Shown here: piece after piece, positions 1-6,122 of the stretch
Position numbering within the stretch: the first letter of the stretch is position 1
How the letters are laid out: each line of letters opens with the position of its first letter
Assembly (NCBI GenBank): GCA_003244125.1
Contig: QHBL01000169.1
Span: 2,963-9,274, forward strand
Source: Chthoniobacterales bacterium
Lineage (GTDB): Bacteria > Verrucomicrobiota > Verrucomicrobiae > Chthoniobacterales > UBA10450
Direction of reading: 5' to 3'
DNA: 6,312 nt
Notes under the pieces: generated by a model
The model's input: only the letters and a program-made list of their open reading frames with translations
Databases searched by the model: none
Told to the model about the DNA's origin: nothing
Position numbers and translations under genes: made by a program

Positions 1-76
1 CTCGGAATGCATCTTGGTCGGCCGCCTGGATGAGAGGCGTAATCCTGGGGGACGTTTTCACAAACTGTCATCCGAT
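1..76. other. Flank with no supported gene
   Basis: Nothing here is assigned with confidence. On the minus strand an ATG at 71, five bases after the stop of the secreted-protein gene, opens a frame (MTVCENVPQDYASHPGG...) that stays open to the window edge. It is too short to judge and has no recognisable motif. No terminator hairpin is apparent after the secreted-protein gene. Confidence 0.3.
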
Positions 77-658
77 TTATTCCCACAAAAACGAGCGTTT
101 CTCCGCCACGATGCGTCCGTTGGTGATTAACAGACAACGCCAGGCCAGCACGGCGCCATCGTTCGCATACTCATCACCGATGACGCGGAATTCACTCTGG
201 CAGGTGCCGTGCGCACGCGGGTAATGCAATTCCTTCGCCTGCACAAACGCACGTAATTTTTCCTGCTTGTACTCGAAGCGCACGATCACTTCGGCCGAGC
301 GTTTCGCGCGCCAGAAAAAATCAAAGTATTCACCGAAACGCTGGCGTTGGTCGAATGCCGTGACTGCGCCGTAGAGCCGGTAGGAGCGTTCGAACAAAAG
401 CGATTGTTCCTGCGTGACCGTGCTCGGCGCATTCGTCTTCGTCGATGTGTTGGCGGAGAGATTGGTGGCGGCGCGCGCCCGCTGCAAATCTTTGGGCAAT
501 TGCGCGGCGAGATTGAAGATTTTCGTCTTGCGAAATTGGAAATCGGGATCGGGCGCCACCGGCAGCCGGGAGACATTCGGCGGGGGCCGCTGGTCGTCGG
601 CCACGGCAACGGCAGAGCTCAGGCAGAAAACGAGGCCGAGCGCCGGGAGCAATCGCAT
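77..658 (-). CDS. Secreted protein of unknown function
   Basis: I do not recognise the family. The start chosen here is the ATG at 658, giving 193 residues, because it begins a clean Sec signal peptide: MRLLPALG, a hydrophobic stretch, then AVAVA followed by DDQRPPP, so cleavage is likely after about residue 20. A GTG at 685 in the same frame would add nine residues (MEPRRFYAA) before the signal and is less likely. The mature protein starts Pro-rich, then has a Ser/Thr/Asn-rich stretch (around STKTNAPSTV) that looks like a flexible linker. The C-terminal ~100 residues look folded and beta-rich, with many aromatics (FGEYFDFFWRAKRS) and two cysteines (GTCQSEF and AWRCLL) that could form a disulfide after export. 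It is transcribed away from the exonuclease-ligase gene. No Shine-Dalgarno sequence is evident at either start. The reading frame and the export signal are well supported; the function is unknown. Confidence 0.8.
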   Translation of the reverse strand: MRLLPALGLVFCLSSAVAVADDQRPPPNVSRLPVAPDPDFQFRKTKIFNLAAQLPKDLQRARAATNLSANTSTKTNAPSTVTQEQSLLFERSYRLYGAVTAFDQRQRFGEYFDFFWRAKRSAEVIVRFEYKQEKLRAFVQAKELHYPRAHGTCQSEFRVIGDEYANDGAVLAWRCLLITNGRIVAEKRSFLWE

Positions 659-710
659 CGCAGCATAGAAGCGGCGCGGTTCCACAGTGTCAATGGCGCC
701 GGACGCGCTG

Positions 711-792
711 TCATCCCGAGCGGAGTGGAGTGATCCCGTAGAAGTTACCTTAAAGCTGCCGCCACGGGATCCCTCGACTTCGCTCGGGATAA
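711..792. repeat. 82-bp inverted-repeat element (REP/MITE-like)
   Basis: Two 29-base arms, at 711-739 and 764-792, are inverted copies of each other with 25 of 29 positions matching. They are separated by a 24-base spacer. The core of the arm reads ATCCCGAGCGaAGTcGAGgG. The element fills more than half of the divergent intergenic region between the secreted-protein gene and the exonuclease-ligase gene. I recall similar arms dispersed in many soil-bacterium genomes, but cannot check copy number here. The hairpin is seen directly; calling it a dispersed mobile element is inference. It has no run of T after it, so it does not look like a simple intrinsic terminator. Confidence 0.75.
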
Positions 793-806
793 CGGAATGT
801 TTGCCC

Positions 807-3632
807 GTGATCGAAGTGCGTTACGAGCGCGGCATTTTTCTTCCCGCGCAAAATCTCTGGCTCGATCCCTGGGACGCGAAGGAATTTGCCTTCGTCTCAC
901 ACGCACACAGCGATCACATCGCGCCGCATCGCGAGATCATCGTCTCGGAACGCACCGCGCGTTTAATGCAGGCGCGAATGCCGGGAGAGCGCGCGGAAAT
1001 TATCCTTCCGTTTAAAGAGCCAACGCAGGTGCGCGGGTTGGAGATCACGCTGTTTCCGGCCGGCCACATTTTCGGGTCGGCGCAATTCTTTCTTCGGACG
1101 GCCGACGATTCGCTCCTTTATACCGGCGACTTCAAACTGCGCCACGGTCAATCGGCCGAGCCTGCCGAATGGATCCACGCGGAGACGCTTATCATGGAAA
1201 CGACCTACGGGATTCCGCGTTATCGACTCCCGCCGACCGAACAGGTGATCGCGCAAATTGTCGCCTTTTGTCGGGATGCGGTCGACGACGGTGAAGTGCC
1301 GGTGCTGCTCGGTTATTCGCTCGGCAAAGCGCAGGAAATTCTTTGCTCGCTCGCCGGCGGAGGTCTTACCCCGATGCTGCATGGATCAGTCTACCAGATG
1401 ACGCGCATCTACGAGCAATTCGGCCAGCAGTTTTGCCAATACATCCGCTACGATCCGAGCGACGTCGCTGGAAAAGTGCTCATCTGTCCACCGAGTGTGA
1501 ACCGCTCGCGCATGCTGGAAAAGATTCCGCGAAAACGCGTGGCCATGATCAGCGGCTGGGCGGTCGATCCCAGCGCGATTTACCGGTATCAGGTGGACGC
1601 CGCCTTTCCACTTTCCGATCACGCCGACTACGACGACCTGCTGCGTTACGTCGAGCTGGTGCAACCGCAGCGGGTTCTCACCTTGCACGGGTTCGCCGCG
1701 CAATTCGCGCGCGACCTGCGTGAGCGCGGGATCGAGGCGTGGGCGCTGAGCGCGGAGAACCAGATGGAGCTCACGCTCGGCACATCTCTGGGTAGCGCAC
1801 CCGTCCCGGGTGTTGGTTTCGGCGTCCCGCCGAAACACGCTTTTTCAGATGGCATCGCTTCGGGAAAAGTTCGCGAACGCGAGGACGCGTTCGCCAGCAC
1901 GCGAGACGCGTGCGCTACCCAGAGTGAGTTCGCCACCTTCGCTGATGTTGGCGAACAGATTGCCGCTACGCCGGCGAAGCTGCAGAAAATTCGTTCGCTG
2001 GCTAACTATGTGGCGACGCTCGACCACGCGCGCTTGCCCGTCGCCGCCGTTTATTTCACGGGCCGCGTTTTCGCTCAAACCGATCTGCGTACGTTGCAAG
2101 TCGGCGGCTCCGTCATTTACCGGGCGCTCTCAGGTGCGACGCACGTCACCGACGGTGAGTTTCGCCGGATCGCGCACAGCCACGGCGATGCAGGCAAGAC
2201 TGCGTTCGAAGTTCTTGATGGTAGAACAAATCCGGAGCCGTTCGGCATCGTGGAATCGTATGAGTTCCTCGAGACGCTTCAGAAATTGCGCGGACCTGTC
2301 GCCAAGACCGAGTTCCTGCAAGACCGCCTCGCCCGTCTCTCCGCGCGCGAAGGTCAATACCTGGTGAAAATTCTGAGCGGCGATCTGCGCATCGGTTTGC
2401 GCGAAGGCCTGGTCGAGGAAGCAATCGCCAGCGCATTCGCAGCGCCGCTCGATGAGGTGAAAGAAGCAAATATGTTGCTGGGCGATATCGGCCGCTCCGC
2501 GGTTCTCGCGAAAAATGGCGAACTCAATCGCGCCGAGCTTTCCCTCTTTCGCCCGATCAAATGCATGCTCGCCAGCCCCGAGCCGACGGCGGAAGCGATC
2601 TGGGAACGATTTGTGGCTGACACCGCGGGGGGAGCGCTGCGCCCTGCCGCTGAGACAGCAGCCACTATAACGCTGGTGTACGTCGAAGATAAATTTGATG
2701 GAATTCGCGCGCAGATACATGTGGGTGATGGGCGCGCGGAAATCTTTTCACGCGAACTGAAACGGATCACGACACAGTTTCCGGAAATCGCCGAGCGCGC
2801 GCGGACGTTTTCGCACAAAGTGATTCTAGACGGCGAGATCGTCGCCTTCGCGGAAGGACGCAACCTGACCTTTTTCGATTTGCAAAAACGGCTTGGACGG
2901 AAAGACGAAGGCGTCGATTTATTTTCGATCGCTTCCGCCGATGTGCCGATTGTGTTCATCGCGTTTGATCTTCTTTATCTCAATGGGCGCTCGCTGCTGA
3001 AAACACCGTTGCGCGAGCGCCGGGAGCTCTTGCACGCGCAAAAACTGCCGCCGCAATTCCAGGTATCCGAGGTGGCGGCGGTGCATTCGGCGGAGGAAAT
3101 CGAACGCGAATTCAAGCGGGCGCGGTTGCGCTCGAATGAAGGCCTGATGTTTAAAGACCCGGAAAGTTTTTATTCGCCAGGCCGGCGCGGAATGTTTTGG
3201 TTCAAGCTCAAAAAAGAGCTCGCGACGCTTGATGTGGTGGTGGTCGCGGCCGAGCTCGGGCACGGCAAACGCAATCATGTTTTGAGCGATTACACTTTTG
3301 CCGTGCGCGACGACGAAAGCGGAAAATTATTGCCCATCGGCAAGGCTTACAGCGGGCTGACCGATGCTGAAATCGCGGAACTAACGGAACATTTCAAACG
3401 CACCACTCTCGTCGATCGCGGACGCTACCGCGAAGTCCAGCCGATGATCGTGCTCGAAGTCGCGTTTGATTCGATCCAACCGAGTAATCGGCACGCGAGC
3501 GGATTGGCGCTGCGCTTTCCGCGCATCAAAGCGATCCGGCGAGACAAGACGGTCGAGTCCATCGACACCTTGCAATACGCGCGCCAGCTTGCGGCCGAGC
3601 GGCTGCAGCCAAAAGCCGCTAACGAAATCTAA
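807..3632 (+). CDS. Fusion of beta-CASP DNA exonuclease and ATP-dependent DNA ligase
   Basis: This DNA-repair protein joins two enzymes. Residue numbers count from an in-frame GTG at 687 (981 residues in all). Residues 44-363 are a metallo-beta-lactamase/beta-CASP nuclease: HAHSDH (72-77), AGH (H127), YTGD (D148), ETTYG (E171), SGWAV (289-293), SDHADY (H312) and TLHG (H334), matching the 'ligase-associated DNA exonuclease' type. Residues about 367-413 are a linker encoded by a palindromic repeat. Residues about 428-610 are a ligase DNA-binding domain. The nucleotidyltransferase domain follows with EDKFDGIR (K669, the lysine adenylated by ATP), SRE (688-690), LDGEIVAF (714-721), FIAFDLLYLNG, EGLMFKDP (818-825) and WFKLKKE (838-844). 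The OB fold ends with RFPRIKAIRRDK (943-954). All catalytic motifs are intact. The start is uncertain: GTG at 807 fits the family's N-terminus; TTG 801, GTG 816, or ATG 693/GTG 687 (reading through the upstream repeat) are alternatives. No strong Shine-Dalgarno sequence decides it. The gene symbol is left blank because the fusion has no standard name. Confidence 0.93.
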   Translation: MIEVRYERGIFLPAQNLWLDPWDAKEFAFVSHAHSDHIAPHREIIVSERTARLMQARMPGERAEIILPFKEPTQVRGLEITLFPAGHIFGSAQFFLRTADDSLLYTGDFKLRHGQSAEPAEWIHAETLIMETTYGIPRYRLPPTEQVIAQIVAFCRDAVDDGEVPVLLGYSLGKAQEILCSLAGGGLTPMLHGSVYQMTRIYEQFGQQFCQYIRYDPSDVAGKVLICPPSVNRSRMLEKIPRKRVAMISGWAVDPSAIYRYQVDAAFPLSDHADYDDLLRYVELVQPQRVLTLHGFAAQFARDLRERGIEAWALSAENQMELTLGTSLGSAPVPGVGFGVPPKHAFSDGIASGKVREREDAFASTRDACATQSEFATFADVGEQIAATPAKLQKIRSLANYVATLDHARLPVAAVYFTGRVFAQTDLRTLQVGGSVIYRALSGATHVTDGEFRRIAHSHGDAGKTAFEVLDGRTNPEPFGIVESYEFLETLQKLRGPVAKTEFLQDRLARLSAREGQYLVKILSGDLRIGLREGLVEEAIASAFAAPLDEVKEANMLLGDIGRSAVLAKNGELNRAELSLFRPIKCMLASPEPTAEAIWERFVADTAGGALRPAAETAATITLVYVEDKFDGIRAQIHVGDGRAEIFSRELKRITTQFPEIAERARTFSHKVILDGEIVAFAEGRNLTFFDLQKRLGRKDEGVDLFSIASADVPIVFIAFDLLYLNGRSLLKTPLRERRELLHAQKLPPQFQVSEVAAVHSAEEIEREFKRARLRSNEGLMFKDPESFYSPGRRGMFWFKLKKELATLDVVVVAAELGHGKRNHVLSDYTFAVRDDESGKLLPIGKAYSGLTDAEIAELTEHFKRTTLVDRGRYREVQPMIVLEVAFDSIQPSNRHASGLALRFPRIKAIRRDKTVESIDTLQYARQLAAERLQPKAANEI
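1786..1924. repeat. 139-bp palindromic element inside the coding region
   Basis: The ends are perfect 15-base inverted repeats: CTCTGGGTAGCGCAC at 1786-1800 and its reverse complement at 1910-1924. The match extends to 30 bases on each side with 26 of 30 pairs conserved (1786-1815 with 1895-1924). Inside lie two further perfect hairpins: a 9-bp stem GTTTCGGCG/CGCCGAAAC at 1816-1836 with a 3-base loop, and a 9-bp stem GCGAACGCG/CGCGTTCGC at 1873-1894 with a 4-base loop. The predicted fold is therefore a long outer stem with two inner arms. It encodes about 47 residues (roughly 367-413) exactly between the exonuclease and ligase domains, with no stop codon. No transposase and no clear target-site duplication are visible. 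The structure is read directly; its status as a mobile, non-autonomous element is inference. Confidence 0.85.
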
Positions 3633-3635
3633 TTA
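3630..3635. other. Back-to-back stop codons of convergent genes (TAATTA)
   Basis: The ligase gene ends in TAA at 3630-3632, and the minus-strand lipoprotein gene ends in TAA read from 3635 to 3633. The six bases form the palindrome TAATTA, with no intergenic base. No hairpin followed by a T run is seen near the junction on either strand. Transcription from either side must therefore terminate inside, or read antisense into, the opposing coding sequence, or end by a factor-dependent route. Confidence 0.85.
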
Positions 3636-5261
3636 CGGGACGGGCGTAGGCGTGGGCGCCAGGTTTTCCCCGCGTCGCAGTGCTCTCTTTTCCGCGCGTT
3701 TTTCCTGTTTTAGCTCACGTTTTGTTAGGGAAGACGAAACGGTCGGGATGGGAGAAGGAGTTGTCGCTTCAGCCGGCGAGGGCGCAGCCGCGCCCGCCGT
3801 TGGGCTCGGTTCGCTCCGCTCCGGTCTTTGCGGGCGCTCTCTCTTTTGCGACGGCGGGTTCAAAAATGGTGTCGCAGTAGCCGTGGAAATGGGCGGCGGT
3901 GACGGAGCAAAAGTTGCGGTTGGAAGCGCGCGTGGTGTAAATCGCGCAGTCGCGCTCGCCAGTGGAGTCAAAGTCGGAGTCGCGCGCACCGCGGGCGTCG
4001 CGACCGCTGACGGCGGCGCTGTAGTTGTTGGCAGCGCGCCTGGAGTAAGTCGCGGTGTCGCGGTGGCGATCGCCGTTGGCGCCGCGGTCGCACTCGGAAC
4101 TGACGGTGGCGCAGCCGTCATCGCTGGGCGCTCGGCGTTGCCGGGGCGCGCGAATTTTTTTGACGGCGCATTCAGCGGCGGTGTTGCTTCCGAGCGAAGT
4201 TTCGCGCGCGCCTGCTGGGCATCGCTCGGATTGAGCGCATCCCATCCACGCTCGACCGTCGCCTGCGCGATGGATTGTTTCACCACGCGAGGACGTTCCT
4301 GCGATCGCGGCGCGATCATGGGTGCGGGAATATTGACGACGCCTCCCTGCACTTCGGCATGCGGATTGGCGGCGGAAACGGACGTCTCGCGCTGAAGACG
4401 CAAATGTTCGATCGGCACCTGGCTCTGGGCGCGGACTTCGTCGTAGCTTGGCCCGTTGTTGATCACCGTGTTGTTGTTGTACGTAATGTTGGTCACGTTC
4501 GTCGTTTGATTGACGATCGTGACATTGCGCTCCTCCGGCACGATTGCCTGCGCCAGCCGCTGCTGCCCGAGTTCGCGGGTTTGCACGAAGACGTATTGGT
4601 TGGGGCCGATGTCGTAGTAGTTGTCCGACCAATTATGAATGCCGCTGCGTCGGTCGAATTCTGCCTCCGGCGGCAGCGGCGCCCAGCCAACATATTCGTT
4701 GCCTTTACGCCACGAGACCCAGGCCGGCGCCCATTCGTGACCCGGCACCCAAACCCAGCCGACGCCGCGCAGTCGCGTCCAGCGGCCGTAATGATAAGTG
4801 GCCCAGCCAAAGGCTTCGCTGGAAATCCAAGTCCAGCCGGCATCGGTATAAGCCCAACGACCCTCGGTGTAGGGACGCCATTGTGCACCGGAAGCTTCTC
4901 GCGGCCGGAAAACGTAATCGTAATCGCGGGTCTGAATCCAGTCGCCGTAAGGCTCGAGGTTGTTATAAAAAACCGAATACGACCCACCGGCGCCGCCTGA
5001 TTGCTCCGGTTCTTCCGTTACCGCCGGACGATCCGGAGTCCTGTTTTCGGGAGTCTTTTCTTTTTTGGAAAGGGCTTGTTCGCGCGCTTGCAAATCCTTC
5101 TCCCGCCGGCTCAACTGCTGCGCCTGGTCCTGTTGATGCTCGGCCGCGAGTCGCTCCTGCACCTGCCGATCGACTTCGGCGCGACGCTCTTCTTCACTCG
5201 GTTGTTTCTGGCAGGCGACAATTAAAAGCGCCGCGAGAATGCTGAAAAAAATCCTGTTCAT
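3633..5261 (-). CDS. DUF6600-type lipoprotein with Pro/Thr/Ala-rich tail
   Basis: This is a 542-residue predicted lipoprotein of unknown biochemical role. A signal peptide ends in a lipobox, IVAC with Cys17, so the protein should be lipid-anchored at the cell envelope. Residues about 22-70 are highly charged, Glu/Gln/Arg-rich and probably coiled coil. Residues about 95-200 hold a dense Trp/Tyr/Gly module (EPYGDWI, QWRPYTEGRW, GWTWIS, GWATYHYGRW, GWVWVPGHEWAPAWVSW, VGWAPLPP) that I recognise as DUF6600. An Asn/Thr-rich stretch follows (VTIVNQTTNVTNITYNNN, about 247-264). Residues about 375-510 are low-complexity Ala/Pro/Thr, with a repeated RxTPxALP unit at 404-411 and 440-447. A basic segment (KRELKQEKRAEKRALRR, 514-530) precedes a Pro/Thr end. 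The start ATG at 5261 is set by the signal peptide; a purine-rich AGGAAGAGAAAG upstream is too distant to be a good ribosome site. It ends stop-to-stop against the ligase gene. Envelope location is fairly secure; function is not known. Confidence 0.88.
   Translation of the reverse strand: MNRIFFSILAALLIVACQKQPSEEERRAEVDRQVQERLAAEHQQDQAQQLSRREKDLQAREQALSKKEKTPENRTPDRPAVTEEPEQSGGAGGSYSVFYNNLEPYGDWIQTRDYDYVFRPREASGAQWRPYTEGRWAYTDAGWTWISSEAFGWATYHYGRWTRLRGVGWVWVPGHEWAPAWVSWRKGNEYVGWAPLPPEAEFDRRSGIHNWSDNYYDIGPNQYVFVQTRELGQQRLAQAIVPEERNVTIVNQTTNVTNITYNNNTVINNGPSYDEVRAQSQVPIEHLRLQRETSVSAANPHAEVQGGVVNIPAPMIAPRSQERPRVVKQSIAQATVERGWDALNPSDAQQARAKLRSEATPPLNAPSKKFARPGNAERPAMTAAPPSVPSATAAPTAIATATPRLTPGALPTTTAPPSAVATPAVRATPTLTPLASATARFTPRALPTATFAPSPPPISTATATPFLNPPSQKRERPQRPERSEPSPTAGAAAPSPAEATTPSPIPTVSSSLTKRELKQEKRAEKRALRRGENLAPTPTPVP
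3922..4053. repeat. Degenerate direct repeat in lipoprotein tail, 108-base spacing
   Basis: The 24 bases at 3922-3945 and at 4030-4053 match at 20 positions and lie exactly 108 bases (36 codons) apart, in phase with the minus-strand lipoprotein gene. They encode RFTPRALP and RLTPGALP. The surrounding codons continue with similar Ala/Thr/Pro runs on both sides. This looks like an old internal duplication that expanded the low-complexity tail. Biased composition alone could explain part of the similarity. Confidence 0.45.
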
Positions 5262-5326
5262 AACTGTGTTTGGACTTTCTCTTCCTGCCGTTATTCGGAA
5301 GGGAACGCAAACGCCCGTTTGGATTT

Positions 5327-5512
5327 TCAGGGCGAGGCGGAGGGGCTGGGCGAAGCAGTCGGCGTAAAATGACTAACCGTTACCGTTTCAATTTCGTCGC
5401 GATGCGCGCGCTTCCAATTTGCAAAAAAAACCACGAAGCCCAAGGCGAGCACGATCAGCACCATCGCCACCCAGGCGCCTTTGGAAACGCGATCTCGCTG
5501 TTCCTCACTCAT
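5327..5512 (-). CDS. Small single-pass membrane protein, hypothetical
   Basis: The 61-residue protein starts MSEEQRDRVSKG, followed by one transmembrane helix at about residues 13-33 (AWVAMVLIVLALGFVVFFA), a basic stop-transfer segment (NWKRAHR), and a short tail ending in the low-complexity PTASPSPSASP. The start chosen, ATG at 5512, overlaps the end of the acyltransferase gene by 8 bases, which suggests translational coupling. An in-frame ATG at 5530 would add six residues (MPNSRS) and overlap by 26 bases, and looks less natural. The charge pattern suggests the N-terminus in the cytoplasm and the Ser/Pro tail outside or periplasmic, though the basic residues after the helix make this uncertain. 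I do not recognise a family. Its place in the cmk-plsC run makes a real gene likely despite its size. Confidence 0.7.
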   Translation of the reverse strand: MSEEQRDRVSKGAWVAMVLIVLALGFVVFFANWKRAHRDEIETVTVSHFTPTASPSPSASP

Positions 5513-6122
5513 CGATCTGGAGTTTGGCAATTTCCGCCATCACGCGCTCGCTTAATTTTTGATATAACTCTTTTCCGCCCCCAGCGACCTCGGCTGCGGT
5601 AAAATAAATCGGGTGACCAACCACCACGGTGATGCGGTGAAAACGCAACCGGCCACCACCACGGGGAAGCGCCTCGTGCGCGCCAAAAATTCGCATCGGC
5701 ACCACCGGCGCGAGCGTTTTCGCAATGAGGAATCCGAGACCCGGCAGGGCCGGTTGCAGCTTCCCGTCGGGGGTACGCGAACCTTCCGGAAAAACCAGGG
5801 CGCCTTCGCCCCGTTTCAAAATGAGCAGCAGCGCTTTTAGGGCATTGCGGTCGGCGTTGTCTTGATCGACCGGAATCACATTCAGTTTCGGGAGGATGGG
5901 ACCGAGCAGCGGGATGTCTAACAATGTTTTACGCGCCAGATAGTAGATCGGCCGTTTGCTCGCACCCCCCGCCAACGGCGGATCGAGATAACTCTGGTGG
6001 TTCATTGCCAGAATGGCCGGGCCAGTTTCGATCATCCGCTCGCGGTGAAGCACGCGATAACGAAAAAAAATGCGCCCGATGATTTTTGAAAAAGTGTAGC
6101 CAGCCCAGTACCACGGATTCAT
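5505..6122 (-). CDS. plsC: 1-acyl-sn-glycerol-3-phosphate acyltransferase
   Basis: The enzyme transfers a fatty acyl chain to the sn-2 position of lysophosphatidic acid to make phosphatidic acid, the precursor of membrane phospholipids. The 205 residues are a usual size for the family. The catalytic NHxxxxD motif is NHQSYLD at 41-47 (H42, D47). The glycerol-phosphate binding motif FPEGSRT is at 111-117. VPMRIFG at 141-147 corresponds to the VPV-type fourth motif. The N-terminal segment (WYWAGYTFSKIIGRIFF) is hydrophobic and amphipathic and likely associates with the inner membrane. The start ATG at 6122 overlaps the cytidylate kinase stop as ATGA (4 bases), indicating translational coupling; no Shine-Dalgarno sequence is apparent. 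Specificity for the sn-2 step rather than another lysophospholipid acyltransferase reaction is inferred from the family and from the neighbour. Confidence 0.92.
   Translation of the reverse strand: MNPWYWAGYTFSKIIGRIFFRYRVLHRERMIETGPAILAMNHQSYLDPPLAGGASKRPIYYLARKTLLDIPLLGPILPKLNVIPVDQDNADRNALKALLLILKRGEGALVFPEGSRTPDGKLQPALPGLGFLIAKTLAPVVPMRIFGAHEALPRGGGRLRFHRITVVVGHPIYFTAAEVAGGGKELYQKLSERVMAEIAKLQIDE

Noticed and set aside
1..71. Minus-strand open frame from ATG 71 to the window edge, five bases after an upstream stop
   Set aside because: Only about 23 residues are visible, with no motif and only a weak purine run upstream. It could be the start of a coupled gene, but cannot be supported.
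797..1015. Plus-strand ATG at 797 as an alternative gene start
   Set aside because: It is out of frame with the exonuclease domain and its frame closes after 72 codons with no recognisable protein.
1646..1936. Minus-strand open frame across the 139-bp element
   Set aside because: It is antisense to an intact, motif-rich gene and much of it is the translated palindrome. It shows that the element is open on both strands, not that a gene exists.
3466..4395. Long plus-strand open frame opposite the lipoprotein tail
   Set aside because: Its Val/Ala/Gly-rich product is what the complement of Pro/Thr/Ala codons gives. The opposing frame has a signal peptide and a known module.
5300..5330. Possible terminator after the small membrane-protein gene (AAACGGGCGTTT)
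   Set aside because: The stem is only five base pairs with a two-base loop and no T run, too weak to call.
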